A stretch of 56,296 bases of DNA from Alphaproteobacteria bacterium (GCA_028281985.1 JANQIU010000010.1:1-56296); one strand, 5' to 3'. Positions 26,683 through 35,706 are shown, counted from the stretch's first letter. The notes: generated by a model from the sequence alone, not told the origin. A program made the numbers and translations.

Positions 26683-26757
26683 TGGAGCGGGCGATGAGAT
26701 TCGAACTCACGACCCTTACCTTGGCAAGGTAATGCTCTACCCCTGAGCTACGCCCGC
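26683..26757 (-). tRNA. tRNA-Gly (GCC)
   Basis: On the minus strand the sequence folds into a cloverleaf. The acceptor arms GCGGGCG/CGCCCGC pair fully, the D arm is GCTC...GAGC, the anticodon stem TTACC/GGTAA encloses the loop TTGCCAA (anticodon GCC), and the T loop TTCGAAT is canonical. The discriminator base T is followed by an encoded CCA (26683-26685 on the plus strand). It is located between the MBL gene and the deacylase gene. Confidence 0.95.
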
Positions 26758-26892
26758 GTCCAGGGGCGCGGTTATTGCGCAACAACGGCGGCTTTGCAAG
26801 CGGGTGATCGGCGGAAAATGCGGTCCTTTGCGCCGGCCGCCGGGCACGCCTATGGTGCAGGCATTCCGCGCCACCGCCCGTATCCGCCCGCC

Positions 26893-27396
26893 ATGCCGTT
26901 CACCCCCGACGCGCTGCTTGCGCATCTGAAGACGCTCGGGATCGAGACCCGCACCGTCCGCCACGAACCCGTGTTCACCGTGGACGAGGCCAAGGGGCTG
27001 CGCGAGACGATGCCCGGCGGCCACTGCAAGAGCCTGTTCCTGCGTGACAAGCGCGGCGAGAAGCACTGGCTCCTGGTGTGCGACGAAGACGTGCGGGTCG
27101 ACCTGAAGGCGATGGCCAAGCGGCTCGGCGCGTCGCGCCTGTCGTTCGGATCGCCAGAACGGCTCTGGGCCATGCTGGGCGTGCGCCCGGGCTCGGTCAC
27201 GCCGTTCGCTCTGATCAACGACCCCGACCATCGGATCACCGTCCTGCTGGACCGCCAGATGCTGGCGCACTCCGTGCTGCACTACCATCCCCTGGACAAC
27301 AGCATGACGACGGCGATCGCACCGGGCGATCTGGTCAAATTCATTGAGGCATGCGGCCACGCGCCACACATTATAGAGCTTGGCGCGCCCGCTTGA
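26893..27396 (+). CDS. Aminoacyl-tRNA deacylase, ProXp-ala/YbaK family
   Basis: This encodes 167 aa, starting at MPFTPDALLAHLKTLGI. It is a YbaK/ProRS-associated domain: TVRHEPVFTVDEAKGLRE, HCKSLFLRDKRGEKHWLLV with the conserved Lys, and SVTPFALIND. Free-standing members trans-edit Ala-tRNA(Pro) mischarged by ProRS. The Lys in the K-S-L-F segment is the usual catalytic position. It is 64 bases from the thioredoxin gene and transcribed in the same direction. No proS gene is near. Confidence 0.88.
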   Translation: MPFTPDALLAHLKTLGIETRTVRHEPVFTVDEAKGLRETMPGGHCKSLFLRDKRGEKHWLLVCDEDVRVDLKAMAKRLGASRLSFGSPERLWAMLGVRPGSVTPFALINDPDHRITVLLDRQMLAHSVLHYHPLDNSMTTAIAPGDLVKFIEACGHAPHIIELGAPA

Positions 27397-27460
27397 CGGG
27401 CCGCCTTGCAACGCCGGGCCGCCGGTCCACTTCACTGTCACGATCGGAACTGGGAAGATC

Positions 27461-28375
27461 ATGGAGCCTCTACTGAGCACCGCGGCGGCCCCGCCCGCCG
27501 ACGCCGTGAAGGACACCGACACCGCGCAGTTCGCCGTTGACGTCATCGATGCGTCGATGACGACGCCGGTGATCGTCGATTTCTGGGCACCCTGGTGCGG
27601 CCCCTGCAAGCAGCTTGGTCCGGCGCTGGAGAAGGCAGTGCTGGCGACGCGCGGCAAGGTCCGCATGGTCAAGCTCAACATCGACGATAACCAGCAGATC
27701 GCCGCGCAGATGCGCATTCAGTCGATCCCGGCGGTCTATGCCTTCTTCCAGGGACGCCCGGTCGACGGGTTCGTCGGGGCGGTGCCCGAAAGCCAGATCA
27801 AGAGCTTCGTCGACAACCTGGTGAAGATGGGGGGCGACCCAAGCGATGCCGTCGACCAGGCGCTGGAGCAGGCCAAGGCGGCCCTGGACGCCGGCGACAC
27901 CGACACTGCCGGCGCCCTGTACAGCCAGATCCTGCAGGCGGTGCCCGACCTGCCCGCGGCCATTGCCGGCCTGGCGCGCGTGCTGATCGCCATGGGCCGG
28001 ACCGACGATGCCAGGAAGGTCCTGGACCAGGCGCCGGACGAGGCCCGCAAGACCGGCGATATCGCCGCCGTGCTCAGCTCGCTGGAACTGGCCGAGCAGA
28101 CCAGCGGCCAGATCGGCGAAATCCCCGGCCTGCGGGATCGGGTGGCCCGGGATCCGGCGGATCACACCGCCCGCATCGACCTGGCGATGGCGCTGTACGG
28201 CGCCGGCGATGCCGGAGCCGCCATCGACGCGCTGATCGAGAGTATCCGCCGCGACCGCGAGTGGAACGAGCAGGCGGCGCGCAAGCAGCTCCTGAAGATC
28301 TTCGAAGCCCTGGGCCCCACCGACCCGGTGACGGTGTCCGGGCGGCGCAAGCTGTCGTCCATCCTGTTTTCGTAA
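27461..28375 (+). CDS. Thioredoxin-TPR protein, CnoX/YbbN type
   Basis: This encodes 304 aa. A thioredoxin domain (about residues 17-125) contains the active site WCGPC with Cys46 and Cys49, preceded by FWAP. The C-terminal half (about 130-304) is made of TPR-like helices: ALDAGDTDTAGALYSQILQ and IAGLARVLIAMGRTDDARKVL. In E. coli the family acts as a chaperedoxin that protects and delivers substrates to GroEL. Unlike E. coli CnoX, both Cys are present, as is usual in alphaproteobacteria. It is the first of a short same-strand series (LON domain, Trm112, DUF971). Confidence 0.93.
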   Translation: MEPLLSTAAAPPADAVKDTDTAQFAVDVIDASMTTPVIVDFWAPWCGPCKQLGPALEKAVLATRGKVRMVKLNIDDNQQIAAQMRIQSIPAVYAFFQGRPVDGFVGAVPESQIKSFVDNLVKMGGDPSDAVDQALEQAKAALDAGDTDTAGALYSQILQAVPDLPAAIAGLARVLIAMGRTDDARKVLDQAPDEARKTGDIAAVLSSLELAEQTSGQIGEIPGLRDRVARDPADHTARIDLAMALYGAGDAGAAIDALIESIRRDREWNEQAARKQLLKIFEALGPTDPVTVSGRRKLSSILFS

Positions 28376-28387
28376 TCCGGTGCCAGA

Positions 28388-29059
28388 ATGACCTCCAGCG
28401 CGTTTTGCCCCAGCTTCGACTGCCTGCCAAAGACGATACCGATCTTTCCCCTGTCCGGTGTCTTACTGCTGCCGCGGGGCAAGCTGCCGCTGAACATCTT
28501 CGAGCCGCGCTACATCAACATGATCGACGACGCGCTGGCGGCGGACCGGTTGATCGGCATGATCCAGCCGCGCGACGCGAGCGTGCCGGGGTCGGCCAAG
28601 GGCAGCACACCGGTCTATGACTGCGGCTGTGCCGGCCGGATCACCCGGCTGGAGGAGACCGAGGACGGCCGCTATCTGCTGACCCTGGTCGGCATCTGCC
28701 GCTTCACGCTGACCGAGGAACTGGCCACCATGCGCGGCTATCGCCGTGTCGTGCCCAACTGGACCACCTTCCGCGACGACCTGCACGACCCGACCCAGGT
28801 CGGGGTCGATCGCGACCGGCTTGTCGGCGCCCTGACCGCGTTTTTCGACCGGCACGGGATCAACGCGAACTGGGAGGTGATCGAGGCGACCCCGGACGAC
28901 AGCCTGATCACCTCGCTGTGCATGATCTGCCCGTTCGAACCGTCGGAGAAGCAGGCGTTGCTGGAGGCCGGCACCGCGGAACGCCGGGCGGAGATGATGA
29001 TCTCCTTGATGGAGATGGCCGTCCTGGATAAGGACGGGGCCGACAGCGCGCGGCACTGA
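28388..29059 (+). CDS. LON substrate-binding domain protein
   Basis: This encodes 223 aa. It is the N-terminal domain of Lon protease without ATPase or protease parts: IPIFPLSGVLLLPRGKLPLNIFEPRYINMIDDAL is the diagnostic opening, followed by GCAGRITRLEETEDGRYLLTL and a helical C-terminal part. The function of such free-standing domains is unclear; regulatory or substrate-adaptor roles are assumed. It starts 12 bases after the thioredoxin gene, in an arrangement common in alphaproteobacteria. Confidence 0.9.
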   Translation: MTSSAFCPSFDCLPKTIPIFPLSGVLLLPRGKLPLNIFEPRYINMIDDALAADRLIGMIQPRDASVPGSAKGSTPVYDCGCAGRITRLEETEDGRYLLTLVGICRFTLTEELATMRGYRRVVPNWTTFRDDLHDPTQVGVDRDRLVGALTAFFDRHGINANWEVIEATPDDSLITSLCMICPFEPSEKQALLEAGTAERRAEMMISLMEMAVLDKDGADSARH

Positions 29060-29095
29060 GCGCCGCGACGGCAGGCGCATATAGGGACCGGCCCC

Positions 29096-29281
29096 ATGAG
29101 CACGACGATGGTGGACCCGAAACTGCTGGAGATCCTGGTCTGCCCCCTGACCAAGGGTCCCCTGCGCTACGACGCCGAACAGCAGGAGCTGATCAGCGAC
29201 CAGGCGCGCCTGGCCTATCCGATCCGCGACGGGATCCCGATCATGCTGGTGGACGAAGCCCGTCGCCTCGACCAGGACTGA
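29096..29281 (+). CDS. Trm112-like protein
   Basis: This encodes 61 aa. [19 protein letters not shown] and [19 protein letters not shown] are the full bacterial Trm112/YcaR-type pattern. These small proteins are thought to act as partners of methyltransferases; the fold is a zinc-ribbon-like one, but here only one Cys remains. It lies between the LON-domain gene (36 bases) and the DUF971 gene (10 bases), consistent with co-transcription. Confidence 0.9.
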   Translation: MSTTMVDPKLLEILVCPLTKGPLRYDAEQQELISDQARLAYPIRDGIPIMLVDEARRLDQD

Positions 29282-29291
29282 TGCGTCGGCG

Positions 29292-29684
29292 ATGACCGAC
29301 CCCGGCAACGACCCACGATTCGACACACAGCACTGGCCGACGGAGATCCGCGCCCTGCGGAGCGAACGCCGGCTGGAAGTGGACTTCGACGACGGCGTGA
29401 CGTTTTCGCTGCCCGCGGAACTCTTACGCGTGGAAAGCCCGTCGGCCGAGGTTCAGGGCCACAGCCCGCGGCAGAAACAGACGGTACCCGGCAAGCGCGA
29501 GGTCGGATTTGTCGCGGTGGAACCGGTGGGCCACTATGCCGTCAGGATCGTCTTTGATGACGGGCACAACACCGGCATCTATTCATGGAGATATCTCAGG
29601 GAAATGGGCGAGTCCCAGGATCGCCTATGGTCGGATTACCTGGCCGCGCTGGACCGTCAGGGCCTGTCGAGGGATCGCACCTGA
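29292..29684 (+). CDS. DUF971 family protein (gamma-butyrobetaine hydroxylase N-domain-like)
   Basis: This encodes 130 aa. The DUF971 signature is clear: PTEIRALRSERRLEVDFDDG, LPAELLRVESPSAEVQGH, PVGHYAVRIVFDDGHNTGIYSW and YLREMG. These are stand-alone copies of the N-terminal domain of gamma-butyrobetaine hydroxylase; an iron-sulfur link has been proposed for some. No Cys-based metal site is visible here. It is the last gene of the thioredoxin-LON-Trm112 series. Confidence 0.88.
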   Translation: MTDPGNDPRFDTQHWPTEIRALRSERRLEVDFDDGVTFSLPAELLRVESPSAEVQGHSPRQKQTVPGKREVGFVAVEPVGHYAVRIVFDDGHNTGIYSWRYLREMGESQDRLWSDYLAALDRQGLSRDRT

Positions 29685-29713
29685 CCCGCGGGCCGGCGCC
29701 GCGGAGGACGGAC

Positions 29714-30973
29714 ATGCCGGACACCGGCTCGCCCAACACGGAAAGCATTCGCGACTGGCTGCTGGAACAGGCGCTGCTGGCGCCACCCTTCGATCACCTG
29801 GTCCCGGCGATGGCCGACCGGGTGCGCGAGGCGGGCATTCCGGTCGACCGAATCCATTTGGCCACCAACATCCTGCATCCGCAGTTCGATTCGCTCAGCA
29901 TCACCTGGTGGGAGGGGCGAGAGGTTGAGGCGGCGACCTACCGCCCCGACACCGAAGAGAGCGAGGATTGGCTGCACAGCCCGTTCAGGCCGATGATCGA
30001 CGAGGCCGAACGGAGACTTCGCAGCATCAACGATCCGAAGTCCCGCAACAAGCCGACAGTTACCCCGCAGCGCCTGCGCATCTGGCGTGGCGAGGGTCCG
30101 GACCGGTACCCCCTGCTGGCCGACCTGGCGGCGCAAGGGGCGACCGACTACCTGGCCTACATCACCGCTTTCGGGGTCGACGGCATCATCAACCCCGACG
30201 ACATCTACGGCGTCGCCGCCAGCTGGACGACGCTACAGCCCGGCGGGTTCACCGAGGCTCAGGCGGACGCCCTGACGGCGCTGCGCATGCCGCTGGCGGC
30301 GGCGGTGCGCAGTAGTCTGGATATCGCCGTTTCCCGCGCGGTCCTGTCCGCCTATCTGGGTGCGGATGCCGGGGCCCGGGTCCTGGCGGGCAACATCCGC
30401 CGTGGCCAGCTGCAGACCCTGCGGGCGGCCATCCTGTTCGGCGACTTGCGCGGGTTCACCGCGGTGGCGGACCGGTTGCCGGGGGCCGAGGTCGTGGCGC
30501 TGCTGGACCGGCTGTTCGAGGCCATGGCGGGGCCGGTCCTGGCCCGCGGCGGCCAGGTGATGAAGTTCATGGGCGATGCCATCCTGGCGACCTTCGCCCT
30601 GGACGGAAGTCAAGAGGTGCCAGTCTGCGCGGCGGCGCTGGATGCGGCGGTCGAGGCCCAGGCCGCCGTTCAGGCCGTCAACCATCGCCACCAGTCGGAG
30701 GGCAAACCGGTCATGCCGCTGGACCAGGCACTTCACCTGGGCACGGTGATGTACGGCAATGTCGGCACCGAGGAGCGGCTGGATTTCACCGTCATCGGCC
30801 CGGCGGTCAACGAGGCCAACCGCCTTGAAGCGCTGTGCCAGCCCCTGGACGTTCCGATCACGATTTCCCAGTCCTTCACCGAGGCGGCCGCCAGCCCAAG
30901 CCGCTTCCGATCCCTAGGCCCGCAGACCCTGCGCGGCCTGGGCGAGCCGAGGGAAGTCTTCACCGTCGCCTAA
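29714..30973 (+). CDS. Class III adenylate/guanylate cyclase
   Basis: This encodes 419 aa from the ATG at 29714 (GGAGG upstream). An N-terminal region of about 235 residues has no recognisable sensor motif. The catalytic domain follows: AAILFGDLRGFTAVADRLP with metal-binding Asp244, then GGQVMKFMGDAILATF with Asp288, and TVIGPAVNEANRLEALCQ in the C-terminal part. It makes cAMP (or cGMP) in the cytoplasm; specificity is not certain. The N-terminus resembles that of other alphaproteobacterial cyclases with IHLATNILHPQF. The stop codon lies in the left arm of the long palindrome at 30973. Confidence 0.92.
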   Translation: MPDTGSPNTESIRDWLLEQALLAPPFDHLVPAMADRVREAGIPVDRIHLATNILHPQFDSLSITWWEGREVEAATYRPDTEESEDWLHSPFRPMIDEAERRLRSINDPKSRNKPTVTPQRLRIWRGEGPDRYPLLADLAAQGATDYLAYITAFGVDGIINPDDIYGVAASWTTLQPGGFTEAQADALTALRMPLAAAVRSSLDIAVSRAVLSAYLGADAGARVLAGNIRRGQLQTLRAAILFGDLRGFTAVADRLPGAEVVALLDRLFEAMAGPVLARGGQVMKFMGDAILATFALDGSQEVPVCAAALDAAVEAQAAVQAVNHRHQSEGKPVMPLDQALHLGTVMYGNVGTEERLDFTVIGPAVNEANRLEALCQPLDVPITISQSFTEAAASPSRFRSLGPQTLRGLGEPREVFTVA

Positions 30974-31042
30974 GGTTCGGGGACAGTGTACTTAATTCAC
31001 GCTGCCAGGAGCGCGTGAATTAAGTACACTGTCCCCGAACCT
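30973..31042. repeat. 70-bp element: 30-bp perfect inverted repeat with 10-base loop
   Basis: Left arm 30973-31002 and right arm 31013-31042 are perfectly complementary, 30 bp each, with a loop of 10 bases (31003-31012). The arms begin AGGTTCGGGGACAGTG. It lies between the stop of the cyclase gene and the end of a convergent minus-strand gene (12 bases), so it can serve as a bidirectional terminator. The sequence type resembles, from memory, dispersed GGGGACAG-TACTTAATT repeats linked to Y1/REP-type transposases, which suggests a non-autonomous mobile element. No transposase is adjacent. Confidence 0.85.
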
Positions 31043-31054
31043 CGTCCCCGACTG

Positions 31055-31483
31055 TCAGATTCGGACCCCGGTGGTGCAGATGCGGAAGACGCGGACGGCC
31101 GGGGCTGCGTCGTCAAGCGCGAAGACGACCGATCGGTCGCCGAGGCGCGCCGTGGCGGTGTCGTTGAACTCGATCCCGTCCAGCACATTGCCGAAGCCCC
31201 GATCGGTGACGGTCAGCGTTGCGCCGTCCCCCTGGAGGACGTGCCGGTCCGTGGAGATGGTCAGGCCGCGCGGCCCGTCGAAGCGGATGGAAAAGATCCG
31301 CCCCGGGTCCCAGGGCCGGTCGGGCGTGATCGCGATGGCGTACTCCGCGACCGCCGGATCGTAGGTGACCCGGACTTCGGCGTCTTCACCGGCGTGGTTC
31401 AGTTCGCAGACCCGCCCCGAATTGGCCTCCCAAGCAAGTGCCGGGGCAGCGGTCAGCAGGAAAACGGCAAGAGCGCGCAACAT
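31055..31483 (-). CDS. Exported protein of unknown function
   Basis: This encodes 142 aa, starting at MLRALAVFLLTAAPALAWEA, a clear signal peptide. The mature part is beta-rich, with a Cys near each end (CELNH and FRICTTGV) that may form a disulphide. Segments like VRVTYDPAVAEYAIAITPD and FSIRFDGPRGLTIS suggest a single beta-sandwich domain. I recognise no family. A longer frame reaching 32005 is rejected because it lacks family features and covers the neighbouring gene. It converges on the cyclase gene at the palindrome. Confidence 0.7.
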   Translation of the reverse strand: MLRALAVFLLTAAPALAWEANSGRVCELNHAGEDAEVRVTYDPAVAEYAIAITPDRPWDPGRIFSIRFDGPRGLTISTDRHVLQGDGATLTVTDRGFGNVLDGIEFNDTATARLGDRSVVFALDDAAPAVRVFRICTTGVRI

Positions 31484-31751
31484 GCGATGAGCATAGCAGA
31501 TCGCGAAGGTCGATGCGCGCGACAGCGACCGCACAAGCGCGTACGGACCGGCGACGGCGGCGATAGCGACCATGCGACAGGTGCCTCCCCTGTGTCGGGC
31601 TTCTTCCGCGAGGATTCTGTCCCGGCAGGTGCGAAATCGGCTACTGTCTTGGCTTACTCTTCTCGGTTTGAACCCGTGGCTTTTCCCCGCACCGGTGCAG
31701 GCAAGAAGGGGACGTCGGCCTGCCCGGTTCCGCGTCCGTGATCCCCACGCG

Positions 31752-32951
31752 ATGAAGGCCGCCATGAACCGTCTCAACGACCGATCACCTGCATGGCTCA
31801 TGTTGGCGACGCTTGCGGCCATCGCGCTCGTTGCCGCGACGCCGCGGGCGGCGCACGCCGACCTGCCCCGCACATGCGAGGAAGCGATCTCCCAGACCGG
31901 GACGGCGAACGCGCAGGCGCTTTTCACCGGGGCCGAGAGATGCGCTGCCGAGGGGGACGATTTCGATACGGCGCTGCTGCTGATTGTCGGGCAGGCCCGC
32001 GGCATGACCGACCTGGCGCTGCTGACACCTGCCGACGATGCGGCGGCAGCGGCAGCGGCCGACCTCTATTGGGCAATCTTCTATCGGTACGGCGGCCTGG
32101 GCAGCGATGCCATCTACGCGGACCCGTCCGAGGCGGCACAACTCGTCGAGCGGATCGATGAATGGTCGCCTGTGTTCGGTCCGCAGTACGACCCGGGTTG
32201 GTCCTATCGGTCCAGCGATCGCCAGGCGCTCTACGCGACGGTCGCCCGCGAGAACATCGACCAGCGACTGCATGTCATGCGGCGCCGCACCGCCCTCCTG
32301 GCCGACCCGCGCTACGCGGCGCTGTCGCAGGAGATCGCCGCACTCGATGCCGAGTCGCAAAGCACATATACGGTGGGCACCGAGGCCTATGAACGGTTTC
32401 AGCGGCTTCAGCAGCGCAGCCGGGAGCTGGAAGCGGAGATCCTGGCTGGGTTTCCGGCATCGCCCCAGGGATCCGTGCTCGACGGCCTGCCGCCGGAAGT
32501 CGACCCCGATGTGCGAAACCTCCATGCCGGCGTGAACGGCCCCGGAACAGGCGGCCGCGCCGTGCTGTTCGACGAAGCTTCCGTTCGCGCATCGTGGATC
32601 GCCGAGGCGCTTTCGCAGGCATCACTGCAGACCCTCCTGAACGAGATCGACTTCGAGACGGAAGCGCTGGTGGCCGTGTGGATCGGTGAGCAGGCCAGTG
32701 CGACCGGGACCACACTCATCACCGGATGGAGCTATGCCGGACCGAACCGAGGCTGGGGCGTCTCGGCGCGTGTCGGTGTGCGCGGAGCCGACTGCGAGGT
32801 GAGGAACACCGCCGTTTCCTATCCCTTCGCGCTGGCCGCGGTCCCGAGGATGGGTGACACCGGCGAGATCCGAAGCTATTCGCGCGCGAACTTCGCCGAC
32901 GGGTGTGGACCTGCCGCCGCCGCCTCGCCAACCGCAGCGTCGACGCCGTGA
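31752..32951 (+). CDS. Exported protein of unknown function
   Basis: This encodes 399 aa, starting near MKAAMNRL, with a signal peptide (hydrophobic LMLATLAAIALVAATPRA, then AHA-DLP). The N-terminal mature part is helical, with CEEAI and a second Cys in GAERCAAEGDDFD. A helical middle (residues about 130-230) is rich in Arg and Gln. The C-terminal region, with DFETEALVAVWIGEQASATGTT, resembles PrcB-like domains, but this is a weak impression. The end is a Pro/Ala/Ser tail. Start choice is uncertain; the next Met at 31764 is also possible. No function can be given. Confidence 0.6.
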   Translation: MKAAMNRLNDRSPAWLMLATLAAIALVAATPRAAHADLPRTCEEAISQTGTANAQALFTGAERCAAEGDDFDTALLLIVGQARGMTDLALLTPADDAAAAAAADLYWAIFYRYGGLGSDAIYADPSEAAQLVERIDEWSPVFGPQYDPGWSYRSSDRQALYATVARENIDQRLHVMRRRTALLADPRYAALSQEIAALDAESQSTYTVGTEAYERFQRLQQRSRELEAEILAGFPASPQGSVLDGLPPEVDPDVRNLHAGVNGPGTGGRAVLFDEASVRASWIAEALSQASLQTLLNEIDFETEALVAVWIGEQASATGTTLITGWSYAGPNRGWGVSARVGVRGADCEVRNTAVSYPFALAAVPRMGDTGEIRSYSRANFADGCGPAAAASPTAASTP

Positions 32952-33039
32952 TGCCTCGGCTCCTTGCCTGCGTTCCTTGCGAGCCGGGACGGCGCACGAC
33001 CGGCCAGTTGATGCCGGGGCGCTAGGCCGCCGCAAAGCC

Positions 33040-33068
33040 TTGCGTGACGGCGACCGCGCGCGTATAAG
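33040..33068 (+). promoter_or_regulatory. Sigma-70-type promoter for rpmI-rplT
   Basis: TTGCGT (33040-33045) and TATAAG (33063-33068) are separated by exactly 17 bases, about 140 bases upstream of rpmI. No other good promoter lies between 32952 and 33205. The leader between them and rpmI has no recognisable L20-binding structure by eye. Confidence 0.5.
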
Positions 33069-33205
33069 CCGCCGCTTCACGCAGACAGCCGGGCGGCGAG
33101 GCCGGGGGTTTGGCCCCGAGGGCATGCCCAACCGCCCATGATGGCGCACCAGGCAACGGGTTTCCCGGAGCCGACACGCGCCCACCCCGATCAGGGAGGA
33201 CGAAA

Positions 33206-33406
33206 ATGCCCAAGATGAAGACCCAGTCGAGCGCCAAGAAGCGCTTTCGGCTGACCGCCAGCGGCAAGGTCCGCTTCAACTCCGCCTACCGGCGCCACCG
33301 CCTGATCTCCAAGAACAAGGCGGCCAAGGAGCGCAACCAGGGCACCAAGATGATGGACGAGCGGGACGGCCGCAACGTGCGCCGTTTCCTGCTGCCCAAC
33401 GGCTGA
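33206..33406 (+). CDS. rpmI: Ribosomal protein bL35
   Basis: This encodes 66 aa: [20 protein letters not shown] is the classical bL35 start, and basic residues continue to the end. The ATG has a strong GGGAGGACG site. It is a structural protein of the 50S subunit. rplT follows by 13 bases. In most bacteria infC precedes rpmI; here the upstream neighbour is an unrelated exported-protein gene. Confidence 0.98.
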   Translation: MPKMKTQSSAKKRFRLTASGKVRFNSAYRRHRLISKNKAAKERNQGTKMMDERDGRNVRRFLLPNG

Positions 33407-33419
33407 CGGAGGAACCGAC

Positions 33420-33794
33420 ATGGCACGCGTCAAGCGGGGCGTTACCAGTCACGCCCGCCACAAGAAAGTTTTGCAGGCGGCCTCGGGTTACCGCGGCCGG
33501 CGCAAGAACACCATCCGGGTCGCCAAGCAGGCGGTCGACAAGGCGCTGCAATACGCCTATCGCGACCGGCGGACGCGCAAGCGCGACTTCCGGCGCCTGT
33601 GGATCCAGCGGATCAACGCCGGCGTGCGCGACCATTCCGGCGGCGGTCTGACCTACGCCCGGTTTATGCACGGCCTGACGTTGGCCGGAATCGACGTCGA
33701 CCGGAAGGTGCTGGCCGATCTGGCGGTGCGCGAGCCGGATGCGTTCAAGGCGCTGGTCGACCAGGCCGGCGAGGCCCTGCAGGCGGCCGCCTGA
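33420..33794 (+). CDS. rplT: Ribosomal protein bL20
   Basis: This encodes 124 aa. [47 protein letters not shown] and WIQRINAG are fully conserved. bL20 is needed for 50S assembly and can repress its own operon by RNA binding. The normal family length is about 118 aa. pheS follows with a 109-base gap, longer than in the usual operon. Confidence 0.98.
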   Translation: MARVKRGVTSHARHKKVLQAASGYRGRRKNTIRVAKQAVDKALQYAYRDRRTRKRDFRRLWIQRINAGVRDHSGGGLTYARFMHGLTLAGIDVDRKVLADLAVREPDAFKALVDQAGEALQAAA

Positions 33795-33903
33795 CGCAGC
33801 ATCGGCGCGTCGCCGCCGGCAGCCTTTCGCGGGCAGGTCGGGCCGGGGCATACTGCACGAGCCCGGGACCGCCAGACGGTCCCCCCATGCCGGGTGACGA
33901 CGG

Positions 33904-35019
33904 ATGGACAGCAACGTGATGGCCGAACCGGTCGATCTCGACCGGTTGAAGGACGACCTGCTGGCGCAGGTGTCGGCGGCCGCCGACAGCCCGGCGCTGG
34001 AGGCCGCGCGCGTGGCGGCCCTGGGCAAGAAGGGCGCGCTGACCCAGCAGATGAAGTCGCTGGGCGGCCTGGACCCGGAAGCCCGGCGCCTGCGCGGCCA
34101 GGCGCTGAACGCGGTCAAGGACGCGGTTGCCGAGGCGATCGAGGCCCGCAAAGCGGCGCTGGCCGAAAGCGAGCTGGCCGACCGCCTGGAGCGCGAGCGG
34201 GTCGACGTCACCCTGCCGGTGCGACCGGAACGGGTGGGCCGGATCCATCCGATCAGCCAGACCATGGCCGAGATGGTGGCGATCTTCTGCGAGATGGGGT
34301 TCACCGTCGCGGAAGGCCCGGACATCGAGGACGATTTCCACAACTTCGCCGCGCTGAACTTCCCGGACGGCCACCCGGCCCGGGACATGCACGACACCTT
34401 CTACCTGCCGGACCGGCCCGCCGCCGACGGCAAGCCGGCCGAACGCCTGCTGCTGCGCACGCACACCTCGCCCGTGCAGGTGCGGACCATGCTGGCGGAA
34501 AAACCGCCGATCCGCATCATCGCCCCGGGCCGCACCTACCGGTCCGACTACGACATGACCCACACGCCCATGTTCCACCAGGTGGAAGGGCTGGTCATCG
34601 ACGAGTCGACCCATATGGGCCATCTGAAGGGCTGCCTGGAGGAGTTCTGCCGGAGCTTCTTCGGCGTCGAGGACCTGCCCCTGCGCTTCCGGCCGTCCTA
34701 CTTCCCGTTCACCGAGCCGTCGGCGGAGGTGGATATCGGCTGTTCGCGCGCCGACGGGCAGATCAAGATCGGCAATTACGGCGACTGGCTTGAGATCCTG
34801 GGCTGCGGGATGGTGCATCCCAACGTGCTGGAAGCCTGCGGCGTCGACAGCAGCCGCTACCAGGGCTTCGCCTTCGGCCTGGGCGTGGAGCGGCCGGCGA
34901 TGCTGAAATACGGCATTCCCGACCTGCGCACCTTCTTCGAAAGCGATGTGCGCTGGCTGAAGCACTACGGCTTCCTGCCGCTGGATATCCCGGCCCCGGC
35001 CACCGGCTTCGGAAGCTGA
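33904..35019 (+). CDS. pheS: Phenylalanyl-tRNA synthetase alpha subunit
   Basis: This encodes 371 aa; an internal Met at residue 6 is an alternative start. The N-terminal coiled coil (about 10-100) is followed by class II motif 1 with [19 protein letters not shown], motif 2 in [22 protein letters not shown], and motif 3 in [18 protein letters not shown]. The enzyme needs the beta subunit PheT, but no pheT follows: the next gene, 54 bases downstream, is a nicotinamidase. PheT must be elsewhere. The C-terminal extension after HYGFLPL is about 13 residues longer than usual. Confidence 0.97.
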   Translation: MDSNVMAEPVDLDRLKDDLLAQVSAAADSPALEAARVAALGKKGALTQQMKSLGGLDPEARRLRGQALNAVKDAVAEAIEARKAALAESELADRLERERVDVTLPVRPERVGRIHPISQTMAEMVAIFCEMGFTVAEGPDIEDDFHNFAALNFPDGHPARDMHDTFYLPDRPAADGKPAERLLLRTHTSPVQVRTMLAEKPPIRIIAPGRTYRSDYDMTHTPMFHQVEGLVIDESTHMGHLKGCLEEFCRSFFGVEDLPLRFRPSYFPFTEPSAEVDIGCSRADGQIKIGNYGDWLEILGCGMVHPNVLEACGVDSSRYQGFAFGLGVERPAMLKYGIPDLRTFFESDVRWLKHYGFLPLDIPAPATGFGS

Positions 35020-35073
35020 TCCGGCCGGGCGCCGGCCCGGCCCCCTGCACGGTGCCTGAAGGGAGCCCGATCG

Positions 35074-35706
35074 ATGATCGAGATCCGCGAGACCGATGCG
35101 CTGCTGGTCATCGACGTCCAGAACGACTTCTGCCCCGGCGGCAATCTGGCGATCGCCGAAGGGGACGCCGTCGTCCCGGTGATCAACCGGCTGGCCCCGC
35201 TGGTGCCCACGGTGGTGCTGACCCAGGACTGGCACCCGGCCGGGCACCTGTCGTTTGCCTCCAGCCATCCCGGCAAGGCGCCGTTCGACACGGTGACGGT
35301 CGGCTACGGCGACCAGGTGCTGTGGCCCGACCACTGCATCCAGCTGACCGAGGGCGCGGAGTTCCATGCCGACCTGCGCATCCCGCAGGCGCAGATGGTG
35401 ATCCGCAAGGGCTTCCGGCCGGCGATCGACAGCTACTCGGCGTTCTTTGAAAACGACAAGGCGACCAGCACCGGCCTGACCGGCTATCTGCGCGAGCGGG
35501 GGGTCACACGGGTGATCTGCACCGGCCTGGCCTACGATGTCTGCGTCCGCTACTCGGCCGAGGACGCCCAGGCCGCGGGCTTCGAAACGGTGATCGTCAA
35601 GGATGCCTGCCGCGGCGTGAACGCCCATGGCTCGCTGGAGGCCGCTGAGCAGAGCTTCAGCGACCGCGGCCTGACCGTGGTCGACAGCGGCGACATCGCC
35701 GCATGA
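35074..35706 (+). CDS. pncA: Nicotinamidase / pyrazinamidase
   Basis: This encodes 210 aa. The Cys-Lys-Asp triad is visible as Asp14 (LLVIDVQNDF), Lys112 (VIRKGFRPAIDS) and Cys157 (GLAYDVCV). Metal ligands come from TQDWHPAGHLSF (Asp52, His54, His58) and DHCI (His87). It deamidates nicotinamide to nicotinate in NAD salvage. It stands between pheS and a DUF1835 gene, and its stop overlaps the start of the latter (ATGA). Confidence 0.95.
   Translation: MIEIRETDALLVIDVQNDFCPGGNLAIAEGDAVVPVINRLAPLVPTVVLTQDWHPAGHLSFASSHPGKAPFDTVTVGYGDQVLWPDHCIQLTEGAEFHADLRIPQAQMVIRKGFRPAIDSYSAFFENDKATSTGLTGYLRERGVTRVICTGLAYDVCVRYSAEDAQAAGFETVIVKDACRGVNAHGSLEAAEQSFSDRGLTVVDSGDIAA

Noticed and set aside
31055-32005. 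316-aa form of the minus-strand exported protein
   Set aside because: The added N-terminal part is antisense to the plus-strand exported protein gene and hides a clear signal peptide that starts at 31483.
33745-35628. 627-aa open frame on the minus strand opposite rplT, pheS and pncA
   Set aside because: Antisense to conserved genes with clear motifs; composition is that of a shadow frame.
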